NCBI GenBank assembly: GCA_028701945.1
Contig: JAQVPT010000175.1
Coordinates: 1-7,595, forward strand
Origin: Bacteroidales bacterium
GTDB lineage: Bacteria; Bacteroidota; Bacteroidia; Bacteroidales; ML635J-15
Length of the DNA: 7,595 bases
Direction: 5' to 3'
The position numbers and the translations under genes are program-made. This document shows, one piece after another, positions 1-5,923 of this stretch (its first letter is position 1; every line of letters starts with the position of its first letter). Under the pieces are notes generated by a model. It saw only the letters and a list, made by a program, of their open reading frames with translations. It made no database searches and had not been told where the DNA came from.

Positions 1-351
1 ATCTTTGTCAAACTGAATAGCGAGCTCATCCCACATTTCGTCTATCATGATTTCACCTTTTGCAACAAATTCGCCATTTAGCAAAAAACTAAATTCCACA
101 TCTGGGTCATATTTATAGTGTGTAACAATTAAATCATTAACAACTTCTCCATTATAAACATTTTCGATATTCATAATATAGTCTTCATTAAAAACTACGT
201 CTTCAACATCTATTTTATTAACAATAGTATCCTGCATCTCATCGTTTGTTTCTTTAGTAGTATTTTCTACTTTATCACTACTCGAATTATTGCATGCCCA
301 AAAGGATAATGTTGTAATAATTATCAAAAATAATCTCAAATATTTTTTCAT
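1..351 (-). CDS. Putative lipoprotein, C-terminus beyond left edge
   Basis: An open frame of 117 codons reads leftward from ATG at 351-349 to the window edge without a stop. The product starts MKKYLRLFLIIITTLSFWAC: a short basic N-terminus, a hydrophobic stretch and a cysteine at residue 20, as in a type II (lipoprotein) signal peptide. The lipobox (FWAC) is imperfect, but an alanine precedes the cysteine. The mature part begins with an Asn/Ser/Asp/Glu/Thr-rich linker, then an acidic region that may form beta strands, including a segment resembling VEFSFLLNGEFVAKGEI. It is probably anchored in the periplasm-facing or outer membrane. I do not recognise a family, and the missing C-terminus prevents further assignment. 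It lies downstream of the regulator gene on the same strand, but the 327-bp gap argues against a shared operon. Confidence 0.72.
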   Translation of the reverse strand, partial: MKKYLRLFLIIITTLSFWACNNSSSDKVENTTKETNDEMQDTIVNKIDVEDVVFNEDYIMNIENVYNGEVVNDLIVTHYKYDPDVEFSFLLNGEFVAKGEIMIDEMWDELAIQFDKD

Positions 352-678
352 TCTATTCTATTATTTATTATAAAAATCAATATAAAATAACACCAAAAAA
401 TCATTTTTAAAGTATTACTAGACATCAATCATTAAACTAGTGCAAGATACTAATAAAAGTTTTAGTGAGCAAACAGAAAACAGTTCAACAGGGTAAAAAT
501 ATAATTTTAACGTAAAAAGTCTTTTGTCATGGTTTTTGGTTTACTTACAAGCTGTTTTTTTGGATGTGTTTATCGTACTAATATTAATTTTTAACAAGAA
601 CTCGTGAGCTAGAATGTTTACAAAGTAATTATATTTGGTATCAGAATACATATTTTGCTTAGTTTAGGATTGTTTTGA
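352..678. other. Intergenic spacer with repeat copy 1
   Basis: This 327-bp stretch separates two minus-strand genes. It is strongly AT-rich and contains no convincing gene. Its only recognisable structure is the repeat pair at 421-429 and 505-530, which recurs inverted at 5555-5605. I see no GC-rich stem followed by a T tract that would be a clear terminator for the regulator gene. Confidence 0.6.
421..530 (+). repeat. Intergenic repeat, copy 1 (inverted relative to copy 2)
   Basis: Positions 505-530 match the reverse complement of 5555-5580 at 25 of 26 bases. The core is TTTTAACGTAAA followed by AGTCTTTTGTCAT, and the single difference is a T/C within the run of T. A second block, GACATCAAT at 421-429, recurs as ATTGATGTC at 5597-5605 in the corresponding order. 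The blocks are about 75 bp apart here but only 16 bp apart in copy 2, so this copy carries extra sequence or the other has a deletion. It may be a family of intergenic repeats or remnants of a mobile-element end; the sequence does not decide which. Confidence 0.7.
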
Positions 679-1383
679 TTAAAATACGTTACTCATTTTT
701 TTGAGTTTTACGGCATCTTTAATTTTAATTTTCCTTCCTTGAAGTTCAATAATGCCAGCTGCTTTAAACTCTGATAATAATCTGATAACAGATTCGGTAG
801 CTGTACCAATTAAATTGGCAATCTCTTCTCGAGTAAGGTTTATGTTTATAATGTCGTCGTTGTTTACACCAAACTCATCTTTTAGGTGAAGTAGAATTTC
901 AGCTAGCCTTTCTTTGACAGATTTTTGTGCAATATCGGTTATGTAATTATTTGCCTCGCCTAGTTCTTTGCAAGCAATTTCAAGCATTTCGATACCGAAC
1001 TCACTATTTTCTTTTAATAAATGATATAATTCTTGAGATGAAATAAAACACACAATTGCATCCTCAATTACCTTAACACTTGTACATGCTGGCTCCGAAA
1101 TAATCACAGAACGATATCCGATCACATCTCCTTTTTTAGCAAACTTTATTATTTGCTCTTTGCCTTCTATGCCAGTTTTGTAAATTTTTAAGATTCCTTT
1201 GTTAATGCAATATATACCAGAAATGCGGTTGCCTTCTTGATACAGCACTGTCCCCTTTTTTATGATATTACAGGTCTTGTTTTGTGTAAGAAAGTCAATT
1301 TGTTCTGGTAACAGTTTTTTAAAAATAGTTTTTATCTCCAGATTACAATCTTTACAAATTGGTTCATCAAAAAACTTATTCAT
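679..1383 (-). CDS. Crp/Fnr-family transcriptional regulator, FNR-like
   Basis: A 234-residue transcription factor of normal length for the family. Residues about 25-120 form the cyclic-nucleotide-binding-type beta barrel (GTVLYQEG, then KGDVIGYRS), about 120-158 the dimerisation helix, and about 158-223 the winged helix-turn-helix. The recognition helix reads TATESVIRLL; its Glu197 and Arg201 align with DNA-contacting Glu209 and Arg213 of E. coli FNR, while FNR Ser212 is replaced by Ile200. The cAMP phosphate-binding arginine motif of CRP is absent (SEPACTS instead), so cAMP binding is unlikely. Cys10 and Cys13 form a CxxC near the N-terminus and Cys112 aligns with FNR Cys122, but FNR's third N-terminal cluster cysteine has no clear equivalent. 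An oxygen- or redox-responsive role is therefore plausible but unproven. It is transcribed divergently from the CoA-binding gene, and its targets are unknown. Confidence 0.92.
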   Translation of the reverse strand: MNKFFDEPICKDCNLEIKTIFKKLLPEQIDFLTQNKTCNIIKKGTVLYQEGNRISGIYCINKGILKIYKTGIEGKEQIIKFAKKGDVIGYRSVIISEPACTSVKVIEDAIVCFISSQELYHLLKENSEFGIEMLEIACKELGEANNYITDIAQKSVKERLAEILLHLKDEFGVNNDDIININLTREEIANLIGTATESVIRLLSEFKAAGIIELQGRKIKIKDAVKLKKMSNVF

Positions 1384-1400
1384 AATTTTCTATTTTTTAG

Positions 1401-1429
1401 CAAATATAATACTTTTTATTACATGTCAA
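1401..1429 (-). promoter_or_regulatory. Candidate promoter of the Crp/Fnr gene
   Basis: On the minus strand TATATTTG (1408-1401) fits the Bacteroidota -7 consensus TAnnTTTG exactly. TTGA (1429-1426) lies 17 bp upstream as a possible -33 element. The -7 box is 17 bp from the ATG, giving a short leader, which is usual in this phylum. Confidence 0.5.
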
Positions 1430-1463
1430 TTTTATTTTTTGGATAAAAATAAGGAGTTTTAAC

Positions 1464-1537
1464 TGTGCTGCGATGCACTGCGTTGTGCTGAACCTGTCGA
1501 AGTAAGCTACGTCGAAGTGAACTCGTAAACTCGGTTC
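1464..1537. repeat. GC-richer repeat island in divergent spacer
   Basis: A block of about 53% GC (1464-1525) stands out in otherwise very AT-rich spacer. TGTGCTG occurs at 1464-1470 and 1484-1490 (20-bp period). GTCGAAGT occurs at 1496-1503 and 1511-1518 (15-bp period). GAACC (1490-1494) is complementary to GGTTC (1533-1537), and GTGC/GCAC (1465-1468/1475-1478) can form a small stem. On the opposite strand it includes ACTTCGACAGGTTCAGCAC, which resembles, from memory, a TTCGACAGGCTCAG-type intergenic repeat seen in many bacterial genomes. No coding function is apparent. Confidence 0.5.
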
Positions 1538-1606
1538 TTGCGGAAACTAAATATAAAATCAAATTTGTTGATAAACATTGAAAAAAACACCTGCATTTTA
1601 AAATAT

Positions 1607-1614
1607 TATGTTTA
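1607..1614 (+). promoter_or_regulatory. Weak candidate -7 box for the CoA-binding gene
   Basis: TATGTTTA matches TAnnTTTG at all but the last base and lies 25 bp before the ATG at 1640. No well-placed TTTG -33 element is visible, so this is tentative. Confidence 0.22.
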
Positions 1615-1639
1615 CAATTGCAAAAAAAATATTTTTTTT

Positions 1640-1996
1640 ATGTTACATTTAGTTTTGGGTGCAAGCCCTAAAGAAAGGCGATATTCTTATAAAGCGACCG
1701 AGATATTATCACAAAATGGGTATAATGTTTATCCTGTTGGAATTAGAAAAGGAGATATTCTAGGATTAGAAATCAATCAAGAATTTCCTATAGATAAAAA
1801 AATTGATACAATTGCGATGTATTTATCTGCCGAAAATCAGGAAAAGTACAAAGAACTTATTTTTAATAATCTTCCACGTAGGGTAATATTTAATCCTGGA
1901 ACATACAATCCTCCGTTTCAAAAAGACTTGACAGATAAGGGTGTAGAGGTTGTAAATGATTGTGTTTTATTAATGGTTCAAGGTCAGAGGTACTAG
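1640..1996 (+). CDS. Small CoA-binding-domain protein (YccU-like)
   Basis: A 118-residue single-domain protein matching the CoA_binding_2 (Rossmann-like) family. It starts with strand-loop MLHLVLGASPKERRYSY, where the GAS loop at residues 7-9 and the RYSYKA segment are typical. It continues with YPVGIRKGDILG and ends with FNPGTYNP (84-91) and a DCVLLMV strand (107-113). The frame stays open upstream to a TTG at 1538, but the ATG at 1640 is chosen because the family's first strand begins right there and the upstream 34 codons are Asn/Lys-rich low-complexity sequence overlapping the repeat island. The length is normal for the family. Such proteins bind CoA or a related nucleotide and are cytosolic; no reaction is established. 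It precedes the polysaccharide operon by 81 bp but a separate promoter lies between, so a functional link is not implied. Confidence 0.88.
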   Translation: MLHLVLGASPKERRYSYKATEILSQNGYNVYPVGIRKGDILGLEINQEFPIDKKIDTIAMYLSAENQEKYKELIFNNLPRRVIFNPGTYNPPFQKDLTDKGVEVVNDCVLLMVQGQRY

Positions 1997-2022
1997 TCAG
2001 GCGATAAAAAGTATAATTATTA

Positions 2023-2053
2023 TTCGTAAGTGGCAATTATTTTTCTATTTTTG
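2023..2053 (+). promoter_or_regulatory. Candidate promoter of the wzz-wzz-wzy operon
   Basis: TATTTTTG (2046-2053) is an exact match to the Bacteroidota -7 element TAnnTTTG. TTCG (2023-2026) lies 19 bp upstream in the place of the -33 TTTG. The ATG at 2078 follows after 24 bp, with GGGAG at 2070-2074 just upstream. Confidence 0.55.
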
Positions 2054-2077
2054 TGAATTAAATTTTTTTGGGAGTAA

Positions 2078-3091
2078 ATGACAAACAACAAAATCGAAAA
2101 TATTTTTAATTCTTCTAATATTTTGATATTTATTTATCAGAAAAGACGCCAGCTAATTTTAGTTTGTGCCTTGGCCTTTGTAATATCTTTGGTTGTTAGT
2201 TTGATGATTCCATCAAAATTTAAATCTACTGTAATATTGTTTCCCGCATCGTCAAGCTCTATTTCTCAATCCCTTATAACCGAAAGTCAGCAAAAGAAAG
2301 ATATTTTAAAGTTTGGAGAAGAAGAAGAGGTAGATCAACTTATGCAAATGCTTAAATCCACAGAAATTCGCAATAGAATCATTGAGAAGTACGATTTGTT
2401 TGAGCATTATAAAGTTGATAGAGACTCTAGGTATCCTTATTCTAAAATATATAAAGAGTACAGCAGTAATGTAAAAATATCAAAGACTGAGTATATGTCA
2501 ATAAAAATTGACGTGCTTGATGAGGATGCCGAAATGGCTGCTTTAATTGCAAATGATATTGCGGAACTTGTTGATAGTACTTATGCTAAAATTCAGAACG
2601 AGCGTGCTCAGAAAGCTTTTAGTATAGTGCTAAAAGAATTTGAAGCACAAAAAATTAAGATTAAGGAAATTGAAGATTCATTACAAGCATTGAGTAAAAT
2701 CGGTGTAATTGAGGTTAAATCTCAAACCGAGATGTATAGTGAGCAGTATGCAATTGCTATAGCTCAAGGAAATATCAGAGCGACTGAAGAACTTGGTAAA
2801 AAGCTTGATATTTTAGCCACTTATGGTAGTATTCATAGCATTCTTAAGGAACAAATGTTCGAGGAGGTAAAAAAACTTTCAGTTGTAGAAGCTAAATATA
2901 GAGAAGCTAAAATTGATTTGGAACAAACATTGCCAAATAAATATATTGTTGACAGTGCTGAAAAAGCAGAAAAGAAATCATATCCAATACGATGGTTGAT
3001 TGTAGGTACAAGCGTAACATCTACATTTCTGTTAGCACTATTATTGTTGTTGATTTTTGATCGTGAAAAAAAAAAGTATTTAAAAAATTAA
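2078..3091 (+). CDS. Wzz-type polysaccharide chain-length protein (first copy)
   Basis: A 337-residue inner-membrane protein with the two-helix layout of Wzz polysaccharide co-polymerases. TM1 is at about 25-45, followed directly by the family signature PSKFKSTVILFPAS. A periplasmic domain of about 255 residues has heptad-like charged helices (about 176-207 and 233-285), and KKSYPIRWLI (299-308) leads into TM2 at about 305-327. The family modulates the length of lipid-linked O-antigen, capsule or exopolysaccharide made by Wzy. There is no fused cytoplasmic tyrosine-kinase domain or Walker motif; only about 10 basic residues follow TM2. It is first in a three-gene operon and is clearly related to the next gene, sharing KFKST, the STEIR..IIEKYDLFEHYK segment and the Pro-x-Arg-Trp motif. 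A run of 10 A near the 3' end (from 3066) is a possible slippage or sequencing-error site affecting only the last residues. Confidence 0.9.
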   Translation: MTNNKIENIFNSSNILIFIYQKRRQLILVCALAFVISLVVSLMIPSKFKSTVILFPASSSSISQSLITESQQKKDILKFGEEEEVDQLMQMLKSTEIRNRIIEKYDLFEHYKVDRDSRYPYSKIYKEYSSNVKISKTEYMSIKIDVLDEDAEMAALIANDIAELVDSTYAKIQNERAQKAFSIVLKEFEAQKIKIKEIEDSLQALSKIGVIEVKSQTEMYSEQYAIAIAQGNIRATEELGKKLDILATYGSIHSILKEQMFEEVKKLSVVEAKYREAKIDLEQTLPNKYIVDSAEKAEKKSYPIRWLIVGTSVTSTFLLALLLLLIFDREKKKYLKN

Positions 3092-3103
3092 CGATCCCAA
3101 ATT

Positions 3104-3107
3104 GGAG
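3104..3107 (+). promoter_or_regulatory. Ribosome binding site supporting a TTG start
   Basis: GGAG at 3104-3107 lies 7 nt before the TTG at 3115 but 25 nt before the next in-frame ATG (3133). This favours TTG initiation, although Bacteroidota depend only weakly on Shine-Dalgarno pairing. Confidence 0.4.
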
Positions 3108-3114
3108 TATAGAA

Positions 3115-4059
3115 TTGCTTAATTACGAAACTATGGAAAATTATTACAAAACAAAAAGTATGTTCAAATTAGTTGCTAAATGGAAATGGCATTTACTTGT
3201 GACTATGATAGTTGCCGTTATATTTGCAACTCTGTTTTCGTCTAGTTGGTTTATAAAACCAAAGTTCAAATCCACAGCAGTCGTTTATCCAGCTAATTTA
3301 GCGGTACTATCTGAAGAGTCCGAGACCGAGCAAATGCTCGAAATGATGCAATCAACCGATATAAAGTTTCAAATTATTGAGTGTTTTGATTTAGATGAGC
3401 ATTACAAAATAACGAAAGACGACCCAAGCTTTAAGGCTAAAATGCTTAAAACTTTTGATGCTAATGTTAATTTCCAAAAAACTCCAAATGAGGCAATTGT
3501 AATTGCAGTAGTTGATATCGATCCTCAAAAAGCCTCTGATATGGCTGACTCTATTATTAGTTTTTATAATAAAATGGTTTTAAACCTAAATATTGAAAAA
3601 TCACTTGAAATATTAAAGATTTACAAGAAAGAGTATAACAAGAAAAGTCTTGAGGCAGATAGCCTTGCTATTATTTTAAAATCGTATAAAACTGAGTATG
3701 GATTATTGAATCTTAGTGCCCAAGTTGAAAAATATACGGAGGCGATATATATGGGTAAAAGCCTTGTCGAAGCAAGAACAGTATTAGATAATTGGGCAGA
3801 ACATGGTACTGAATTTCAAAAAACAGACTCTCTTTATTATTATGCTATGTTGGATATGCGCAAGTCTAAAAATATTTATGAGTCTGCCTGGCGTGATTCT
3901 GAAAAGGAACAAACTTATACACATGTTGTGTCAAAACCTTTTCCTGCCGATAAAAAAACGTATCCAGTAAGATGGCTTATATTACTCTTTTCTGTTGTTG
4001 GAGCATTCCTAGCTGGTGTTATCGTTATTTCGTTTGTCGAGGGGAATAAAAAACAATAA
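3115..4059 (+). CDS. Wzz-type polysaccharide chain-length protein (second copy)
   Basis: A 314-residue paralogue of the preceding gene with the same architecture. TM1 is at about 25-46, then KPKFKSTAVVYPA, the conserved block STDIKFQIIECFDLDEHYKI (80-99), a helical periplasmic region (about 160-265), and KKTYPVRWLI (280-289) before TM2 at about 286-307. The C-terminal tail is seven residues or so, with no kinase domain. The best start is TTG at 3115, supported by GGAG seven bases upstream; an ATG at 3133 would remove six residues and is a fair alternative. It begins 23 bp after the first wzz and ends 8 bp before the wzy-like gene, so all three are probably co-transcribed. The tandem pair may assemble a mixed oligomer or set two chain-length modes; that is inference. 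Divergence between the copies is large, so the duplication is not recent. Confidence 0.88.
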   Translation: MLNYETMENYYKTKSMFKLVAKWKWHLLVTMIVAVIFATLFSSSWFIKPKFKSTAVVYPANLAVLSEESETEQMLEMMQSTDIKFQIIECFDLDEHYKITKDDPSFKAKMLKTFDANVNFQKTPNEAIVIAVVDIDPQKASDMADSIISFYNKMVLNLNIEKSLEILKIYKKEYNKKSLEADSLAIILKSYKTEYGLLNLSAQVEKYTEAIYMGKSLVEARTVLDNWAEHGTEFQKTDSLYYYAMLDMRKSKNIYESAWRDSEKEQTYTHVVSKPFPADKKTYPVRWLILLFSVVGAFLAGVIVISFVEGNKKQ

Positions 4060-4067
4060 TTTCTATT

Positions 4068-5537
4068 TTGACTGAAAAGCAGAAAATATATGCGTTTTAC
4101 GTAATAACGGCTTTGTTTATTATTACTAATTCTGTTGTAATAATAACAAAAGAGAGTTTTCTGTTTAATTTCGTCCCATTGCTGTTGATTGTTTTCTTTG
4201 CTCTCTTTTTTGCAATGGATAAGGTTTTAATGTTTTCTGTTTTTTTGGTTCCCTTGTCTGTACCATTACAGGAATTTTACCCGAATCTAGATTTTAATAT
4301 TGATTTACCAACCGAGCCTATTTTTGTCGGTATTATGTTGTTGTTTTTACTAAAACAAATATACGACAGAAACTTTGACCGTAGAATTTTGAGACATCCA
4401 GTTTCTATTGCAATATTTGTGTATCTAACGTGGGGGCTTATAACTGTTCTTACCAGTACAATGCCTCTTATATCATTAAAATATTGGATAGCCTCTTTAT
4501 GGTTTATTGTTCCGTTTTATTTTATTTTAACTCAAGTATTTAGGAAGAAAGCTAATATAAACAAGTTTTTTTGGCTTTATATAATTCCTTTTGTTATCGT
4601 AATTGCGATTACTCTTATAAAGCACGCACCTCATTATTTTAGCCAGCATACTGCTAATTATATTATGTCTCCATTTTATAATGACCATACTTCTTATGGA
4701 GCAATGCTCGCTATGTTTATTCCTGTTCTTGTTGGATTTGTTCTTAATAAAGAATTGAAAGGTTCTTTGAGAGTAATTGCTGGCGGTGTTTTAGCTTTCT
4801 TTATCGTTGGGCTGCTGCTTTCATATACTCGTGCTGCATGGGTAAGCCTTGTTGGTGCTTTGGCAGTATTTGTTATTTTAAAGTTTAAAATCAATTACAA
4901 AATTGTTGTTGTTACTGGGCTTATTGTTGCTGTTGGATTTTTTGGCTTTCAAGATCGAATCTTTGTTTCGCTTGAGGGAAATAAACAAGATTCTTCAACA
5001 GATCTAAAGGAACATATAAAATCAATTAGTAATGTTGCTACAGACGCATCTAACTTAGAGAGAATTAATAGATGGAATTGTGCTATTAGAATGTTTGAAG
5101 AAAAACCTGTTTTTGGGTGGGGCCCAGGAACATATCAGTTCCAATATGCACCTTTTCAATTTAGTAGAGAGAAAACTATTATTAGTACTAATGCTGGTGA
5201 TTTAGGAAATGCCCATAGTGAGTATTTGGGGGCATTAGCCGAAACAGGTCTTGTAGGAATGCTTAGTTTTATTGCCGTTTTGATTTTTATATTTATTACT
5301 GCGGTTAAAAATTATATGCGTGCAAATACATATTCTCTTAAACTAATTACAGCTTCCACAATTTGTGGGTTGACAACATATTTTTTGCACGGTTTTTTAA
5401 ATAATTTTCTCGATATAGATAAAGTGGCAGTACCGTTCTGGGGTTTTGCAGCAATTATTGTCGCAATTGATGTTTATTATTTGAAAAATAATAATGAAGA
5501 TAATAGTCAGATAGAAAACATCTCCGAAAAGGAGTAA
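4068..5537 (+). CDS. O-antigen polymerase/ligase family membrane protein (Wzy/WaaL type)
   Basis: A 489-residue polytopic inner-membrane protein with roughly ten or more hydrophobic segments and a Wzy_C domain. Hallmarks are SYTRAAWVSL (252-261) ending a membrane helix, then a large periplasmic loop (about 296-391) containing RINRWNCAIRMFEEKPVFGWGPGTY in consecutive positions 332-356 (key residues Arg335, Trp336, Pro347, Gly350, Gly352) and NAHSEYLGALAETG (381-394) with His383. The family polymerises lipid-linked repeat units or transfers glycans to an acceptor; polymerase and ligase cannot be separated by sequence alone. Two adjacent Wzz proteins favour the polymerase role. The start at TTG 4068 is the most likely: no ATG is in frame before residue 50, which would delete the first membrane helices. 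The frame is open further upstream into the end of the wzz gene, and a GAGGGG lies about 24 nt before TTG, so the exact start is uncertain. Confidence 0.87.
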   Translation: MTEKQKIYAFYVITALFIITNSVVIITKESFLFNFVPLLLIVFFALFFAMDKVLMFSVFLVPLSVPLQEFYPNLDFNIDLPTEPIFVGIMLLFLLKQIYDRNFDRRILRHPVSIAIFVYLTWGLITVLTSTMPLISLKYWIASLWFIVPFYFILTQVFRKKANINKFFWLYIIPFVIVIAITLIKHAPHYFSQHTANYIMSPFYNDHTSYGAMLAMFIPVLVGFVLNKELKGSLRVIAGGVLAFFIVGLLLSYTRAAWVSLVGALAVFVILKFKINYKIVVVTGLIVAVGFFGFQDRIFVSLEGNKQDSSTDLKEHIKSISNVATDASNLERINRWNCAIRMFEEKPVFGWGPGTYQFQYAPFQFSREKTIISTNAGDLGNAHSEYLGALAETGLVGMLSFIAVLIFIFITAVKNYMRANTYSLKLITASTICGLTTYFLHGFLNNFLDIDKVAVPFWGFAAIIVAIDVYYLKNNNEDNSQIENISEKE

Positions 5538-5554
5538 GTTTGCAACCTAAAATC

Positions 5555-5605
5555 ATGACAAAAGACTCTTTACGTTAAAAGTTTTCGTTTCCTATCATTG
5601 ATGTC
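5555..5605 (-). repeat. Intergenic repeat, copy 2 (inverted relative to copy 1)
   Basis: Positions 5555-5580 are the inverted counterpart of 505-530 with one mismatch (C at 5568). ATTGATGTC at 5597-5605 is the counterpart of 421-429. Copy 2 begins 17 bp after the wzy-like stop codon. The two copies bracket a 5-kb segment holding the regulator, CoA-binding and polysaccharide genes. Confidence 0.7.
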
Positions 5606-5645
5606 CGATAAAAATTAAAAAAGACATATTTGGGTTGGATAAAAA

Positions 5646-5801
5646 GAATATATCATCCCTAAAGGGACTTCTAAAGCCTTGGTTACTTAGTTTTTACCGA
5701 AATAATGTCCCTAAAGGGACAAACCCCGTTAGGGGTCAAATATCGGTAAAGTAAAACTAAGCCAATAGTTTAAAAGTCCCTTTAGGGACGACATATTTCA
5801 A
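5646..5801. repeat. Imperfect inverted-repeat element with CCCTAAAGGG palindromes (MITE/REP-like)
   Basis: The left arm (about 5646-5704) and the reverse complement of the right arm (about 5741-5800) align along most of their length. Shared blocks are CCCTAAAGGGACTT, TTGG, CTTAGTTTT and TACCGA, with small gaps. The structure would fold into a long hairpin or cruciform of about 155 bp. Each arm has one copy of the nested palindrome (5655-5668 ATCCCTAAAGGGAC; 5776-5789 GTCCCTTTAGGGAC). The centre has a third, GTCCCTAAAGGGAC (5707-5720), plus ACCCC-GTTA-GGGGT (5723-5736). No transposase is encoded. It resembles a non-autonomous, REP- or MITE-like element. No T tract follows the stems, so it is not an obvious intrinsic terminator, although it could hinder transcription or protect upstream mRNA. 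Confidence 0.7.
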
Positions 5802-5871
5802 GCGTTACATGATTTTAAAAATATTTTAACCAGACAACAATGGTTTCATATTTTTATTCATTACAAAAAGT

Positions 5872-5901
5872 TTTGAGGTTTAAGTCTTTTTTGTATTTTT
5901 A
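5872..5901 (+). promoter_or_regulatory. Candidate promoter of rmlB
   Basis: TTTG (5872-5875) and TATTTTTA (5894-5901, one mismatch to TAnnTTTG) are 18 bp apart. The box ends 22 bp before the ATG at 5924. It lies inside the upstream extension of the open frame, which supports the downstream start. Confidence 0.45.
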
Positions 5902-5923
5902 CTTCAAATTTAAAATAGAAAAG

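Larger units (their letters stand above)
5538..5923. other. Repeat-rich intergenic region between wzy and rmlB
   Basis: This 386-bp spacer has no supported gene. From left to right it holds intergenic repeat copy 2 (5555-5605), a direct copy of GACATATTT (5623-5631, again at 5790-5798), the inverted-repeat element with CCCTAAAGGG palindromes (about 5646-5800), and the candidate rmlB promoter (5872-5901). It separates the wzz-wzz-wzy operon from rmlB, which therefore seems to be transcribed on its own. Confidence 0.65.

Noticed and set aside
541..651. 36-codon minus-strand frame in the spacer after the regulator gene
   Set aside because: Short, AT-rich, without a ribosome site, promoter or recognisable motif; expected by chance.
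1262..1462. 66-codon plus-strand frame over the 5' end of the regulator gene
   Set aside because: Antisense to a well-supported Crp/Fnr gene, with no family resemblance; a shadow frame.
1538..1639. 34-residue N-terminal extension of the CoA-binding protein from a TTG
   Set aside because: Low-complexity Asn/Lys/Ile-rich sequence overlapping the repeat island; the conserved domain begins exactly at ATG 1640.
3066..3075. Programmed frameshift at the run of 10 A near the end of the first wzz
   Set aside because: The zero frame already gives a complete protein with TM2 and a normal basic tail, and the next gene has its own start and ribosome site.
4694..4894. 66-codon minus-strand frame inside the wzy-like gene
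   Set aside because: Antisense to a clear membrane-protein gene; composition reflects the complement of hydrophobic codons.
5655..5789. CRISPR array, because three similar short palindromes recur
   Set aside because: The repeated units are 14 bp, irregularly spaced (about 52 and 69 bp), and the intervening sequences pair with each other, so this is an inverted-repeat element and not spacers. No cas genes are present.
5646..5801. Intrinsic terminator for the wzz-wzz-wzy operon
   Set aside because: The stems are not followed by a T tract and the element begins over 100 bp after the stop codon; it may influence transcription but is not a standard terminator.
5840..5923. 28-residue N-terminal extension of the dehydratase
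   Set aside because: The family's first strand starts at ATG 5924, the extension is Phe/Tyr/Lys-rich non-conserved sequence, and a likely promoter lies within it.
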